Below, piece by piece: positions 53,238 through 62,257 of a DNA stretch of 64,000 nucleotides. The DNA comes from Candidatus Bariatricus faecipullorum (lineage in GTDB: Bacteria; Bacillota; Clostridia; Lachnospirales; Lachnospiraceae), in NCBI GenBank assembly GCA_019118525.1, contig DWYV01000061.1:1-64000 (forward strand), in the 5' to 3' direction. Position 1 is the stretch's first letter. Each line of letters begins with the position of its first letter. Under the pieces are notes generated by a model. That model saw only the letters and a list, made by a program, of their open reading frames with translations. It ran no database searches and had not been told where the DNA came from. The position numbers and the translations under genes are program-made.

Positions 53238-54455
53238 TTACTGAGCATACAGTTTTACCAGTTCTACAATCACATCGGTAGCCTTGTCCATACCTTCCAC
53301 GGTAGTATGCTCGAAAGGACCATGGTAGGCGTGTCCGCCGGTACCCAGATTCGGGCAGGGCAGGCCCTTAAAGCTGAGCTGACAGCCGTCCGTACCGCCC
53401 CGGATAGGAAGAACCTGGGGCTCAACGCCGGCGTTTTCGCAGGCAGTCTTTGCATTTTCAATCAGATGCATGCAGGTGGCGATAATCTCAGCCATATTCT
53501 GATACTGGTCGGTAATCGTCAGTTTTACCGTTCCCTCGCCCCATTTTTCATTCAGGTCTTTTTCAATCAGGCGCAGGGTACTTTTCCGTGCTTCAAACAT
53601 GGTTTTGCTGTGGTCACGGACAATGTAGTGAAGTTCTGCTTTTGTCACGTCCCCGGACATACCGGTCAGATGGTAAAAGCCTTCGTATTCCTCGGTGCCT
53701 CTGGGTGTCTCGCAGCCGGGCAGCATATCATTGATTTCCATGGCAACCAGGCAGGCATTTATCATGACGTCTTTGCTTGCGCCGGGGTGTACGCCGAAGC
53801 CGGTGATTTCAAAATCAGCCTTGCAGGCGTTGAAGTTCTCGTACTGAATTTCACCTTCTCCATCCCCGTCCAGCGTGTAGCCGAAGTCTGCCCCGAATTC
53901 TTCTACATTAAAATAAGTAGTTCCGGTTCCGATTTCCTCGTCCGGTGTAAAGGCAATGCAGATTTTCCCATGAGGAATGTTCTCTGCCTTAATCCGTTCT
54001 ACCATGGTCAGAATCTCGGCGATTCCGGCCTTGTCGTCTACCCCGAGTACAGTGGTGCCATCGGAGGTAATCAGAGTCCGTCCCTTTAACTGGGGCAGGT
54101 GCGGAAAGTCTTTTACAGTCAGGGAGCGTCCGCTGGTTCCCAGTACCAGGTCCCCGCCGTCGTAGTTCTCGTGCAGAACCGGCGTGATATCATGGTCGCA
54201 GTAATCGGATACCGTATCCATATGGGCGATAAAACCGATTTTCGGCTTGTCCTCGCAGCCCGGTGTGGCCGGAACGGTTCCGTATACATAGCAGTAGTCG
54301 TCTACCCTGGCATCTTCAATTCCCAGTTCCAGCATTTCCTGAACCAGAAGCCTGGCCAGTTCAAACTGTTGCTCTGTGGAAGGGAAAGTACTGCTGTTCT
54401 CATCGCTTGGCGTCCGCACAACGACATAGTTCAATAAACGTTCATAAGCTTTCAT
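53238..54455 (-). CDS. pepT: Peptidase T (tripeptidase)
   Basis: The 405-residue M20 metallopeptidase releases the N-terminal residue from tripeptides. Two zinc ions are bound by HMDTVSD, GVDDKAG, TPDEEIGTG (catalytic Glu pair), LDGDGEGE and the C-terminal GTGGHAYHG; RGGTDG is also family-specific. Length is normal. AAGGGG precedes ATG 54455. With the M14/Pcp operon close by, this part of the chromosome is rich in intracellular peptide breakdown. Confidence 0.96.
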   Translation of the reverse strand: MKAYERLLNYVVVRTPSDENSSTFPSTEQQFELARLLVQEMLELGIEDARVDDYCYVYGTVPATPGCEDKPKIGFIAHMDTVSDYCDHDITPVLHENYDGGDLVLGTSGRSLTVKDFPHLPQLKGRTLITSDGTTVLGVDDKAGIAEILTMVERIKAENIPHGKICIAFTPDEEIGTGTTYFNVEEFGADFGYTLDGDGEGEIQYENFNACKADFEITGFGVHPGASKDVMINACLVAMEINDMLPGCETPRGTEEYEGFYHLTGMSGDVTKAELHYIVRDHSKTMFEARKSTLRLIEKDLNEKWGEGTVKLTITDQYQNMAEIIATCMHLIENAKTACENAGVEPQVLPIRGGTDGCQLSFKGLPCPNLGTGGHAYHGPFEHTTVEGMDKATDVIVELVKLYAQ

Positions 54456-54568
54456 TATTTCAGTTCCCCTTTCTGATAATCATCTTCATTATAATTCCAG
54501 TTTTGCAAAGCGTCAATCCGGTAAATAAAGTCTCTTCTTTCCTGTATCTGAAAAAGCAAAGTATTTTA

Positions 54569-54606
54569 GTTAATTACTTGAATAATTAACCAAAATAGTA
54601 TATGAT
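54569..54606 (+). promoter_or_regulatory. Promoter with palindromic GntR operator
   Basis: GTTAATTA (54569-54576) and TAATTAAC (54583-54590) are perfect arms 6 nt apart. They overlap the -35 box TTGAAT (54578-54583), which with a 17-bp spacer and TATGAT (54601-54606) forms the promoter of the GntR/ABC operon. Autorepression is likely. Confidence 0.65.
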
Positions 54607-54674
54607 AATGCCAGAACAAAAGAAAAGGGACGGTGAAAAGAATAGAAATATAGACCGGAGAAAGGAGGAATTCC

Positions 54675-55043
54675 ATGAATCTGAACATGGAGAGCGAGAA
54701 ACCTATCTTTCTGCAGATAGCGGAAGGGATTGAGGATGGGATTCTTACCGGAGCTTTTCCGGAAGAAACTCAGATTCCGTCAATTACTGAATTTTCTGTT
54801 ACTTACAAGATTAATCCGGCAACAGCCCTGAAGGGAATTAACCTTCTGGTGGAGGAAGAGATTATTTTTAAGAAAAGAGGTGTAGGTATGTTTGTGGCAA
54901 AAGGTGCCGTGGCGAAGCTGAAGAAAAAAAGGCAGGAGCAGTTTTATGATAATTATGTAGACAGGATGATAGAGGAGGCGAAGCGCCTGGGCATTACCGG
55001 AGATGAGCTGATTGGCATGATAGAAAGGGGATTTGGGAAATGA
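54675..55043 (+). CDS. GntR-family repressor (YtrA subfamily)
   Basis: The 122-residue protein has a GntR winged helix in the first 75 residues (IFLQIAEGIEDGILTGAFPEETQIPSI) and only a short helical tail, the small YtrA layout without a ligand domain. In relatives it represses its own ABC transporter operon until cell-wall stress. A palindrome fitting a YtrA operator overlaps its promoter. AAAGGAGG lies 7 nt before ATG. The stop overlaps the ATPase start (ATGA). Confidence 0.9.
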   Translation: MNLNMESEKPIFLQIAEGIEDGILTGAFPEETQIPSITEFSVTYKINPATALKGINLLVEEEIIFKKRGVGMFVAKGAVAKLKKKRQEQFYDNYVDRMIEEAKRLGITGDELIGMIERGFGK

Positions 55044-55891
55044 GCAGAATCGAGATAAAAGATGTGACAAAGAATTTTAAATCTGTCCGGGCAGTGAATC
55101 ATGTGAACATCACGCTGGAGGAAGGAAAGATATATGGGCTTCTGGGCAGAAACGGAGCCGGGAAATCTACGCTGCTGAATCTGATTAACAGCCGGCTTGC
55201 TGTGGATGAAGGAAGCATTACCATGGATGGAGAGCCCCTTTGGGAGAACCCAAAAGTAAACGGAAAACTTTATCTGGTAAATGAAAAGAATCTTTTCCCG
55301 GAGGGCAGAAAGGTGTCCGAGATATTCCGGTGGACGAAAGAATTCTTTCCGGAATTCGATATGGAATACGCCATGCATCTGGCAGAACTGTTTCAGCTGG
55401 ATACCAGGAAGAAGACCAAAGGACTTTCCACCGGATACCAGTCCATATTTAAAAATATCGTAGCGCTTTCCACCCATGCGCCTTTTGTGTTTCTGGATGA
55501 GCCGGTGCTGGGACTGGACGCGTATCACCGGGATCTGTTTTACCGGCTTCTGCTGGAACGCTACGCCGGGGAGCCGTTTACCCTGGTCATTTCCACGCAC
55601 CTGATTGAGGAAGTGGCAGGTATTGTGGAAGAAGTGATTATTCTGAAAAAAGGGGAAGTCCTGAAAATTGCGGATACGGAGGAACTGCTGAACATGGGCT
55701 ACACCGTATCCGGTCCGGCTTCCCTGGTAGACTCCTATACCAGGGACAAAGACCTGGCAGGGGCGGATATGCTGGGCGGACTGAAGACGGCCTATGTGCT
55801 GGGACGGCCTGAGCAGGAACTGCCGGAAGGTCTGGAATTTACAAAAATGGATTTACAGAAGCTTTTTATCCGGCTGACGGATGAGGCCTGA
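55040..55891 (+). CDS. ABC transporter ATPase (YtrB-like)
   Basis: The 283-residue protein has Walker A GRNGAGKST, the Walker B region VFLDEPVLGLD and the switch His in ISTHL. The signature region reads LSTGYQ instead of LSGGQ, a variant common in this subgroup. The C-terminal 80 residues form an accessory domain of unknown role. It is placed between the GntR regulator and a membrane protein gene, as in ytr-type operons. Confidence 0.9.
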   Translation: MSRIEIKDVTKNFKSVRAVNHVNITLEEGKIYGLLGRNGAGKSTLLNLINSRLAVDEGSITMDGEPLWENPKVNGKLYLVNEKNLFPEGRKVSEIFRWTKEFFPEFDMEYAMHLAELFQLDTRKKTKGLSTGYQSIFKNIVALSTHAPFVFLDEPVLGLDAYHRDLFYRLLLERYAGEPFTLVISTHLIEEVAGIVEEVIILKKGEVLKIADTEELLNMGYTVSGPASLVDSYTRDKDLAGADMLGGLKTAYVLGRPEQELPEGLEFTKMDLQKLFIRLTDEA

Positions 55892-55904
55892 GGGAGGAAA
55901 CGAG

Positions 55905-56645
55905 ATGATGAGAAAAGTAATAAAATATCAGCTTTGGGACCTGGTAAAAGTGTGTCTGCTTTATATGCTGATTCTGGCGGCCCTGATGCTGCTGGGTATG
56001 GTGGGCAACGACGGTTTTGCGGCAGAAGACGGAACAAGTATCGTAGCTTCCTGCGGTATGACCGGAGCTGTGTTTGCGATGATAATGGGGATGTGTATGT
56101 TTAAAGAACATTTCTGGATGTGTCTGCAGAACGGGATTTCCCGCCGCCAGTATTATCTGGCAAGTGCAGGAACCATGGCCGTGCTCAGTGTACTGCTGGC
56201 GGCCGGCGAGCTTTTCATTCTGCGGCTTCTGACGGCTATAGGGCCTGATGGTATCCGGATAGACAATATGGGCAGCAGCCTTTACAGCGGATGGTTTGCC
56301 GGAAGGGGGCTCCTGGCGGCTCTGGCGGTGAACCTGGTGTTTACCACCTGCATGAATCTGGCAGGCTTTGCCGTGGGATATTTTCTCGCGGAGCTGTTCT
56401 ACCGGTCTGGAAAAATATGCCGCATTCTTATCGCAGCAGGACTGCCGGTAGTTCTCTTTGTGGGACTTCCCTACTGGAGCATGCAGTATCCCCGGATGGC
56501 CCAGGCGCTTCTGGAGAAGGTGACCTGGGTCATGGGGCTGAACCAGAATATCCCCAACCCGGCTATGGGGACTGCGGTAATGGCCGCCACGGCCCTGGTG
56601 TTTTTACTGGCCGGCTATCCGGTTATCCGCAGGGCGGAAGTGTAA
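55905..56645 (+). CDS. ABC transporter membrane protein of the ytr-like operon
   Basis: The 246-residue protein has six predicted membrane helices (VCLLYMLILAALMLLGMVG is the first, ALVFLLAGYPVI the last) and no enzymatic motif. With the ATPase upstream it forms an exporter or cell-envelope stress module. ATG 55905 follows GGGAGG by 7 nt; an in-frame ATG at 55881 has no site. The 3' end overlaps the convergent histidine kinase gene by 23 bp. Confidence 0.85.
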   Translation: MMRKVIKYQLWDLVKVCLLYMLILAALMLLGMVGNDGFAAEDGTSIVASCGMTGAVFAMIMGMCMFKEHFWMCLQNGISRRQYYLASAGTMAVLSVLLAAGELFILRLLTAIGPDGIRIDNMGSSLYSGWFAGRGLLAALAVNLVFTTCMNLAGFAVGYFLAELFYRSGKICRILIAAGLPVVLFVGLPYWSMQYPRMAQALLEKVTWVMGLNQNIPNPAMGTAVMAATALVFLLAGYPVIRRAEV

Positions 56646-58020
56646 ACGCTTTCTGGTCACAGAGCGGCAGCGTAATTTCCGCCAGAAAAAAGAATTCGTC
56701 TTCGATGACATAGAGCTCCCCGCCAAGGAGCTCTATGATTTTTTCTGTACTTTTGAGCCCAATCCGGTTACTTTCCGTCAGGGAAATGTCCGGTCTGACA
56801 GCATTTCGCAGACAGAGCTTTACCTGCTGCCGGTGAACACCGAGACTGGCGGTTACCGGCGTATGTTTATCCCCGTATTTTAAAATATTGGAAAACAGGT
56901 TGCTGAATACCCGTTTCAGAGAGACTTCATCAGCCAGAAGCTGCCCCTGGGGACAGTGAATATCCAGTTCTGTCGTAAATCCGGCCAGGCGGACGTAGTC
57001 CGCATTTTCCCGAAGGCACTGTTCCAGAAAAGGAAGAGGAACCGGGTGCAGGGATATAGGTTCGGCAGCATCATAGACCAGGGCGTATTCAAACATCCGG
57101 TCTGTCAGTTCCCGGATATCCCGGGTTTTCTCCAGACAGCGGTTCAGGTATTCTTCCTGCCTGGCCGGGTCCTCCCGGTGCAGGCGCAGTACTTCCAGAT
57201 AGCCGTTTAAAATTGTCAGAGGCGTGCGCAAATCATGGGACATGGCAGTCACCAGGTCCTGGCTGGCTTTCCGGTTTTCCGCTTCCCGCCGGATATGGGA
57301 GTCCAGGGCCTGCCGCAGGCCGTCCAGCTGGAAAGCCAGTGTCCCTATCTCATCTCCTCCGCAGTCGGGAACGGACCGGGAAAGGTCTCCCGTGGCCATG
57401 TGGCAGATTTCCGTTTCTACCTTCCGAATCCGCCGGAGAACTCTGCTCACAAACAGGAGGACGCCTCCCAGATACAGAAGAATGCAGAAAATCAGAGACG
57501 CCGCCAGATAAGGATAGATAAAGCGCGTCCGGTGAAAGGAACTGTAGAGGACGTCAAACTCTCCGTTCTGAAAGGTGACAGCCAGCTCATTTGCCTCTTC
57601 TCCCAGCAGGTATCCATGGGAGGTGGAGAACAGAAAGCCTGTCACCCGGGAACGCAGGTAATCCGGCTGCCAGTAGCAGCGGAACAGCCCGTCACTGATT
57701 CCGTAAATCCCAAGGCTCGTGTAATCGTCGCACAAGGCAAAAACCGGTTCCATTTTTTTTAAAGCTTCCCGGTACCGGGGTGCGCTTTCATCCCAGTCCG
57801 GGGGGCTGTCCGGTACCGTGCAGGTCCGGGCGGTCTCTTTTAAATCTTCAAGAAAGGCTTTCTCATCCCAGGCGTCGACGCCGGCTTTTTCCAGCAGGGT
57901 ACAGAAATTTTCCTGATTTTTCCACAGTACCCAGAACAGAAAACAGCAGAATATCCCCAGAGTCACAAGCAGAAGCAGAAGCCGGGTCCGTATTTTCCAG
58001 TGTCGTATCCAGTTAATCAC
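56623..58020 (-). CDS. Sensor histidine kinase
   Basis: The 465-residue protein has two membrane helices (about 10-30 and 175-200) around an outer sensing domain of about 140 residues, a HAMP region, a HisKA domain with SHDLRTPLTILNGYLEVL, and a HATPase part with FSNLFSNILKYGD (N box). The glycine-rich G1/G2 boxes are weak: the end reads LTESNRIGLKSTEKIIELLGG, so ATP binding follows a variant pattern. GTG 58020 overlaps the stop of the response-regulator gene, so the pair is translationally coupled. Confidence 0.9.
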   Translation of the reverse strand: MINWIRHWKIRTRLLLLLVTLGIFCCFLFWVLWKNQENFCTLLEKAGVDAWDEKAFLEDLKETARTCTVPDSPPDWDESAPRYREALKKMEPVFALCDDYTSLGIYGISDGLFRCYWQPDYLRSRVTGFLFSTSHGYLLGEEANELAVTFQNGEFDVLYSSFHRTRFIYPYLAASLIFCILLYLGGVLLFVSRVLRRIRKVETEICHMATGDLSRSVPDCGGDEIGTLAFQLDGLRQALDSHIRREAENRKASQDLVTAMSHDLRTPLTILNGYLEVLRLHREDPARQEEYLNRCLEKTRDIRELTDRMFEYALVYDAAEPISLHPVPLPFLEQCLRENADYVRLAGFTTELDIHCPQGQLLADEVSLKRVFSNLFSNILKYGDKHTPVTASLGVHRQQVKLCLRNAVRPDISLTESNRIGLKSTEKIIELLGGELYVIEDEFFFLAEITLPLCDQKAFTLPPCG

Positions 58021-58726
58021 AGCGGTACCCCTTTCCCCACACTGTCTGAATATAGCGTGGATTTTTCGGGTCCGGTTCGATTTTTTTCCGGAGATTCCGG
58101 ATGTGAACCATGACTGTATTGTTTGCGCCATAATAATAGGGCTCGTCCCAGACTGCCTCATAGAGACGCTGGGCAGAGAAAATCTGCCGGCGGTTCCGGA
58201 CCAGAACCAGGAGTACTTCAAACTCGGTATCGGTCAGCTCAATTTCAGCGCCGTCTTTTGTGACAGTCCGCCTTCCCTCATCAATCCGGTATTCATGGAA
58301 GGGAAAGACGGAAAAGACCTCAGGAGCAGAAGGGGCCGTTTCTTCTTTTCCCTTGTATACCTGATAGCGGCGAATCAGCGCCCTGGCCCGGCTGACCAGT
58401 TCGTTATAGGAAAAGGGTTTTGCCAGATAGTCGTCACCGCCGCTGGAAAATCCCAGGGTTTTATCGCTTTCCCGGGTCCGGGCACTTAAAAACAAAATGG
58501 GGGCATTGCTGGATTTCCGGATTTCCAGGCAGGTCTGGTAGCCGCTTGGCCCGGGCATCATAATATCCAGGATAATCAGGTCGTAGCTTTTTTCTTTTAC
58601 CAGATTCAGTGCCTCGCTGCCGTTTGCGGCTTCATCTACAAGAAACCCTTCTCCGGACAAAAGAATCTTTATAATTTCCCGAATCTCCGGATTATCATCC
58701 ACCGCCAGAATACATGGCTGTTCCAT
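58013..58726 (-). CDS. OmpR-family response regulator
   Basis: The 237-residue protein has a receiver domain with the acidic pair (Asp 10, 11), phospho-acceptor Asp 54 (ILDIMMPG) and Lys in AKPFSYNEL, then a winged-helix DNA-binding domain (NTVMVHIRNLRKKIE, YIQTVWGKGYRC). It is of the VanR-like type. ATG 58726 follows GGAGGG by 7 nt. Direct repeats TTTCTTAAGATT in the divergent gap toward the YfhO gene are likely binding sites. Confidence 0.94.
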   Translation of the reverse strand: MEQPCILAVDDNPEIREIIKILLSGEGFLVDEAANGSEALNLVKEKSYDLIILDIMMPGPSGYQTCLEIRKSSNAPILFLSARTRESDKTLGFSSGGDDYLAKPFSYNELVSRARALIRRYQVYKGKEETAPSAPEVFSVFPFHEYRIDEGRRTVTKDGAEIELTDTEFEVLLVLVRNRRQIFSAQRLYEAVWDEPYYYGANNTVMVHIRNLRKKIEPDPKNPRYIQTVWGKGYRCD

Positions 58727-58796
58727 ACCGTATCCCTCCTCAGCACAGATTTCCAAATCTAAAGCCATTATAGCAGAAAGTATCTGTTCTTTTCTT

Positions 58797-58851
58797 TTTC
58801 TTAAGATTTCTTCAAAAATTTTTAGAAGGGCTTTTACCGTTTCTTAAGATT
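58797..58851. promoter_or_regulatory. Direct repeats TTTCTTAAGATT, candidate response-regulator sites
   Basis: Identical 12-mers at 58797-58808 and 58840-58851 are 43 bp apart, about four helical turns. Both contain the palindrome CTTAAG. They lie between the divergent response-regulator and YfhO genes. Confidence 0.6.
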
Positions 58852-58893
58852 CGGGGTGTAGGATACCAGGTATGCAGGAAGGAGAAAGACAGC

Positions 58894-61329
58894 ATGAAAC
58901 GTTTACGGCAGTTTACCTGGAAGACCTGGAGAGGTCCTTTTTTTCTGACGATTCTGTTCTTTTTGATTCTTACGGCGGTGGTTCCCGCGGGGGTGGTCTA
59001 CGGTTCCCATATGGACTGGTTCAGCCAGCATGTGGCCCTGGCGGAGAGTATCCGGAACGCCTGTCTGGAAGGGCATACCCTGTTCCCTGATTTTCTGAAT
59101 CTGGGGAGCGGAAGTAACGGGTACCAGTGTGCCTATTATGGATTTGGAAGACCGGATATTCTGCTGGGATGTCTTTTTCCCCGGATTCCCATGGAATATC
59201 TCCTGTCCGGCTGTATGGTGGCCGGGTATTTTCTGGCTGTCCAGCTTTTTTTCTGGTGGCTGAAAGGAGAGATGGACGGGGAAGAAGTGCCCGCTTTTTT
59301 TGGAAGCGTTCTGTTTCTGACGGCAGGATGTTTTTTCCAGACCCACCGGCAGGTCATGTTTATCAACTATATGCCTGCTCTTGTGGGAGCTCTGCTGCTG
59401 GTTCAGAAAAAGAAGGAGAAATTTCTGCCGCCGGTCCTGGTTCTGATATATCTGTACAGCTTTTATTTCGCCCCGGCCTGTTTTCTCGTACTGGCCTGGT
59501 ACTGGTATAAAAAAGAGAGAAAAACGTTCTGGAAACCTTTTTTGCGGACGGCCTTTCTGTCCACGGGAATGGCCATGGTTCTGCTTCTCCCCACGGGGCT
59601 GGTCCTGCTGGAACACAGAAGAAGTTCTTCCGGAAGTATCCGGGAGGCGGTAACGGCCTTCTGGCCGGACTTTTCTTCCCTGCTTTTCAGTCCCTACGGA
59701 ATTGGTCTGACCGGGGCCGTCCTGTATCTGCTGCTGGCGGGACTTACTTTTCGCAGGTACCGGCGGGAGTGTCTGGCGTTTCTGGCGCTGTGCTTCTGGG
59801 GCGCCCCGGCCTGGCTTTTAAACGGCACGCTCTATGTCCGGGCGAAGAGTCTGATTCCCTTTCTGCCCCTGGTAGTACTGACGGCGGTTCAGGTGCTGAC
59901 TGCCATATGGAAGGAGCGAAGGTGGAAGCTGTGGCCCCTGGCCTTTCTGGCGGCGGTGCTGGTTCTTCACAGAGAGGAACAGCGGGCGCCCCTGCTTCTG
60001 GCGGAAGCTGTGATTCTGGCGCTGACGGTGACGGCGGGCCTGCTTCTTTCCAGACGGCAGAAGGCTTTGCCCTGGCCGGCTTTTGGCCTTCTCCTGATTC
60101 TGCCCTGCCTTCTGTATGTGCAGACGGCACAGCGGGAGCAGTGGGTGACTGTCAGGGAGGCAGAAGAAATGCGCGCCCAGGAAACGCTGGCAAAAGGAGC
60201 AGAAAAGGATACCCTCTGGCGGTTTGAAAATCTGATAAATCCACTGGAGGCAGGGAACCGGACCGCAGGGGGAAACCGGACCTCCCTTTATACTTCGATA
60301 AAAAACGATGCATATATTGAGACTTACTATCATCTGCTGCTTACCCCGGTACAGATAAATAACCGTCTGGCAGTCCTTCCGGCGGACAATCCCTTTCTCC
60401 TGCGGTTTCTGGGCATCCGTACGGTGGAGACAGAGAAAGGACGTGTATCTCCGGGATACCAGGTGGTAAAAGAAGAAGGGGGAAGGGTGCTGGCAGAGAA
60501 CCATTCGGTAATGCCGCTTGCCTATTTCAGTTCTTCCCTGCTGGGAGAAAGCCGCTTCCGGACTCTTTCGGATCTGGAAAAAGCGGCGGCCCTGATGCAG
60601 AAGACCATTGTCCCGGATTCCGGGGAAGGTCGGAAAGACCAGTCCGGACTGCTTTCCCGGTGGGAGAGAGTGGATGTTCCCTGGAAGGGAGATACACTTC
60701 CGGATACGATTTCCTTTCCGGAGACAGTGAAAGGGAAGATTCTGGTACTGGAATTTGACGTCACCTCCCGGGACGGCGGAAAGGTAGTAATTGACATCGG
60801 CGGACAGCGGAACAAGCTGTCTTCCCGGCAGGCGCCCTACCCCAATGAAAACAGCCATTTCCGGTATGTGTTCTGCTGTCCCCCGGAGGGAATCCGGGAA
60901 CTTCCGGTCAACGTGGTTTCCGGGGACTATACCATCTCCGGCGTGCGGATTTCCACTCTGGACGCCCATGTGCTGGATGTGAAATTCTGGACAGAGGTCA
61001 CACCGGAAAAGACCGAAAAAAACGAAATCCTTTCCTGCCGGGTGAACGCCAGGAAAGACGGGTACTTTGTCACATCCATTCCGGTACAGAAAGGGATGGA
61101 AATCCTGGTGGATGGAAAGACGGTACCGGTGGAGACCGTGAATACGATATTTGCGGGAGCCCGTCTGGAAAAAGGAACGCATAAAATTCAGGTACGCTTT
61201 ACCCCTCCCGGAAAGCGCGCGGGCATGGCAGTGTCCCTGGTCTGTCTGGCACTGTGGACGCTCTGGATAACGGATATCCCGGGACGGGCAGAAAGAACAG
61301 GTTTTTTAAGGAGGAAGAGAAATGGATAA
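58894..61329 (+). CDS. YfhO-family membrane glycosyltransferase-like protein
   Basis: The 811-residue protein has about 11-12 membrane helices in the first 420 residues and a large outer domain afterwards, ending in a last helix and a basic tail. The first outer loop (GSHMDWFSQHVALAESIRN) carries the acidic residues typical of GT-C enzymes. In Bacillus, YfhO works with CsbB to put GlcNAc on lipoteichoic acid from an undecaprenyl-linked donor. The next gene is CsbB-like and overlaps by 8 bp, supporting the same role. It is divergent from the two-component system. Confidence 0.87.
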   Translation: MKRLRQFTWKTWRGPFFLTILFFLILTAVVPAGVVYGSHMDWFSQHVALAESIRNACLEGHTLFPDFLNLGSGSNGYQCAYYGFGRPDILLGCLFPRIPMEYLLSGCMVAGYFLAVQLFFWWLKGEMDGEEVPAFFGSVLFLTAGCFFQTHRQVMFINYMPALVGALLLVQKKKEKFLPPVLVLIYLYSFYFAPACFLVLAWYWYKKERKTFWKPFLRTAFLSTGMAMVLLLPTGLVLLEHRRSSSGSIREAVTAFWPDFSSLLFSPYGIGLTGAVLYLLLAGLTFRRYRRECLAFLALCFWGAPAWLLNGTLYVRAKSLIPFLPLVVLTAVQVLTAIWKERRWKLWPLAFLAAVLVLHREEQRAPLLLAEAVILALTVTAGLLLSRRQKALPWPAFGLLLILPCLLYVQTAQREQWVTVREAEEMRAQETLAKGAEKDTLWRFENLINPLEAGNRTAGGNRTSLYTSIKNDAYIETYYHLLLTPVQINNRLAVLPADNPFLLRFLGIRTVETEKGRVSPGYQVVKEEGGRVLAENHSVMPLAYFSSSLLGESRFRTLSDLEKAAALMQKTIVPDSGEGRKDQSGLLSRWERVDVPWKGDTLPDTISFPETVKGKILVLEFDVTSRDGGKVVIDIGGQRNKLSSRQAPYPNENSHFRYVFCCPPEGIRELPVNVVSGDYTISGVRISTLDAHVLDVKFWTEVTPEKTEKNEILSCRVNARKDGYFVTSIPVQKGMEILVDGKTVPVETVNTIFAGARLEKGTHKIQVRFTPPGKRAGMAVSLVCLALWTLWITDIPGRAERTGFLRRKRNG

Positions 61330-62257
61330 AATCAGTATTATTGTACCCTGCTTTAATGAAGAGGAGGCGCTTCCTCTTTTTTACAGAAGAACGGCGGAAG
61401 TGGCAGGCAGAATCGAAGGGACAGAGACAGAATTTATCTTTGTAGATGACGGCAGCAGCGACCATACTCTGGAGATACTGGAAACGCTGGCCCGCCAGGA
61501 CAAGAGGGTAAAATACCTCTCTTTCTCCCGGAATTTCGGGAAAGAAGCGGCCATGTATGCCGGGCTCTCCCATGCGTCCGGGGATTACTGTGCGATACTG
61601 GACGCAGACCTGCAGGATCCGCCGGAGCTTCTGGGGCCTATGTACCATACAGTTACCCAGGAGGGCTATGACTGCTGCGGGGCCAGGCGGACGGACCGGA
61701 AGGGGGAAGGAGGTCTGCGCAGTACCCTTTCTTCCGGATTTTATAAAATGATGGGAAAAATCTGTAAGCTGAATCTCAGCGACGGGGAGCGGGATTTCCG
61801 GATGATGAGCCGGAAAATGGCAGATGCGGTTCTGGAAGTAAAGGAGTATAACCGCTATCTGAAGGGAATTTTTTCTTTTGTGGGATTTGACACGAAGTGG
61901 ATTGAATTCCCCAATGCAGAGCGGGCGGCCGGTACGTCCAAATGGAACATCCGCAGCCTTTTTTCCTATGCCATGGAAGGGGTTTTTTCTTTTTCCAGTG
62001 CGCCGGCGTCCCTGGCCACAGCCGGAAGCGTACTTTCTTTTTGCGCAGCGGCCGCTGTGGCGGCAGGCAGTATTTTGTACCGGATAACCGCGGGAAGCTG
62101 GGGCAGCAGTCTGCTCCCGGTGATTCTCCTGATTCTGGTACTGAACGGAATACAGATGATGGTACTGGGGATTCTGGGGCAGTATCTGTCCCGGGACTAT
62201 CTGGAGTCCAAGAACCGTCCTCTTTATATCATCCGCAGTCAGGCGGGATTTGAGTAG
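61322..62257 (+). CDS. GtrB/CsbB-type glycosyltransferase
   Basis: The 311-residue GT2 protein starts IIVPCFNEEEALP, has DDGSSDHT for the nucleotide sugar and DADLQDPPE for metal, and ends with two membrane helices (about 230-255 and 265-290). This is the layout of polyprenyl-phosphate glycosyltransferases such as CsbB and GtrB. It should load a sugar on undecaprenyl phosphate for the YfhO-like enzyme upstream. AAGGAGG precedes ATG. The 3' end overlaps the convergent YczE gene by 19 bp. Confidence 0.93.
   Translation: MDKISIIVPCFNEEEALPLFYRRTAEVAGRIEGTETEFIFVDDGSSDHTLEILETLARQDKRVKYLSFSRNFGKEAAMYAGLSHASGDYCAILDADLQDPPELLGPMYHTVTQEGYDCCGARRTDRKGEGGLRSTLSSGFYKMMGKICKLNLSDGERDFRMMSRKMADAVLEVKEYNRYLKGIFSFVGFDTKWIEFPNAERAAGTSKWNIRSLFSYAMEGVFSFSSAPASLATAGSVLSFCAAAAVAAGSILYRITAGSWGSSLLPVILLILVLNGIQMMVLGILGQYLSRDYLESKNRPLYIIRSQAGFE

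Noticed and set aside
59818..61182. Open frame of 454 codons on the minus strand
   Set aside because: Antisense to the YfhO gene; composition typical of a reverse frame.
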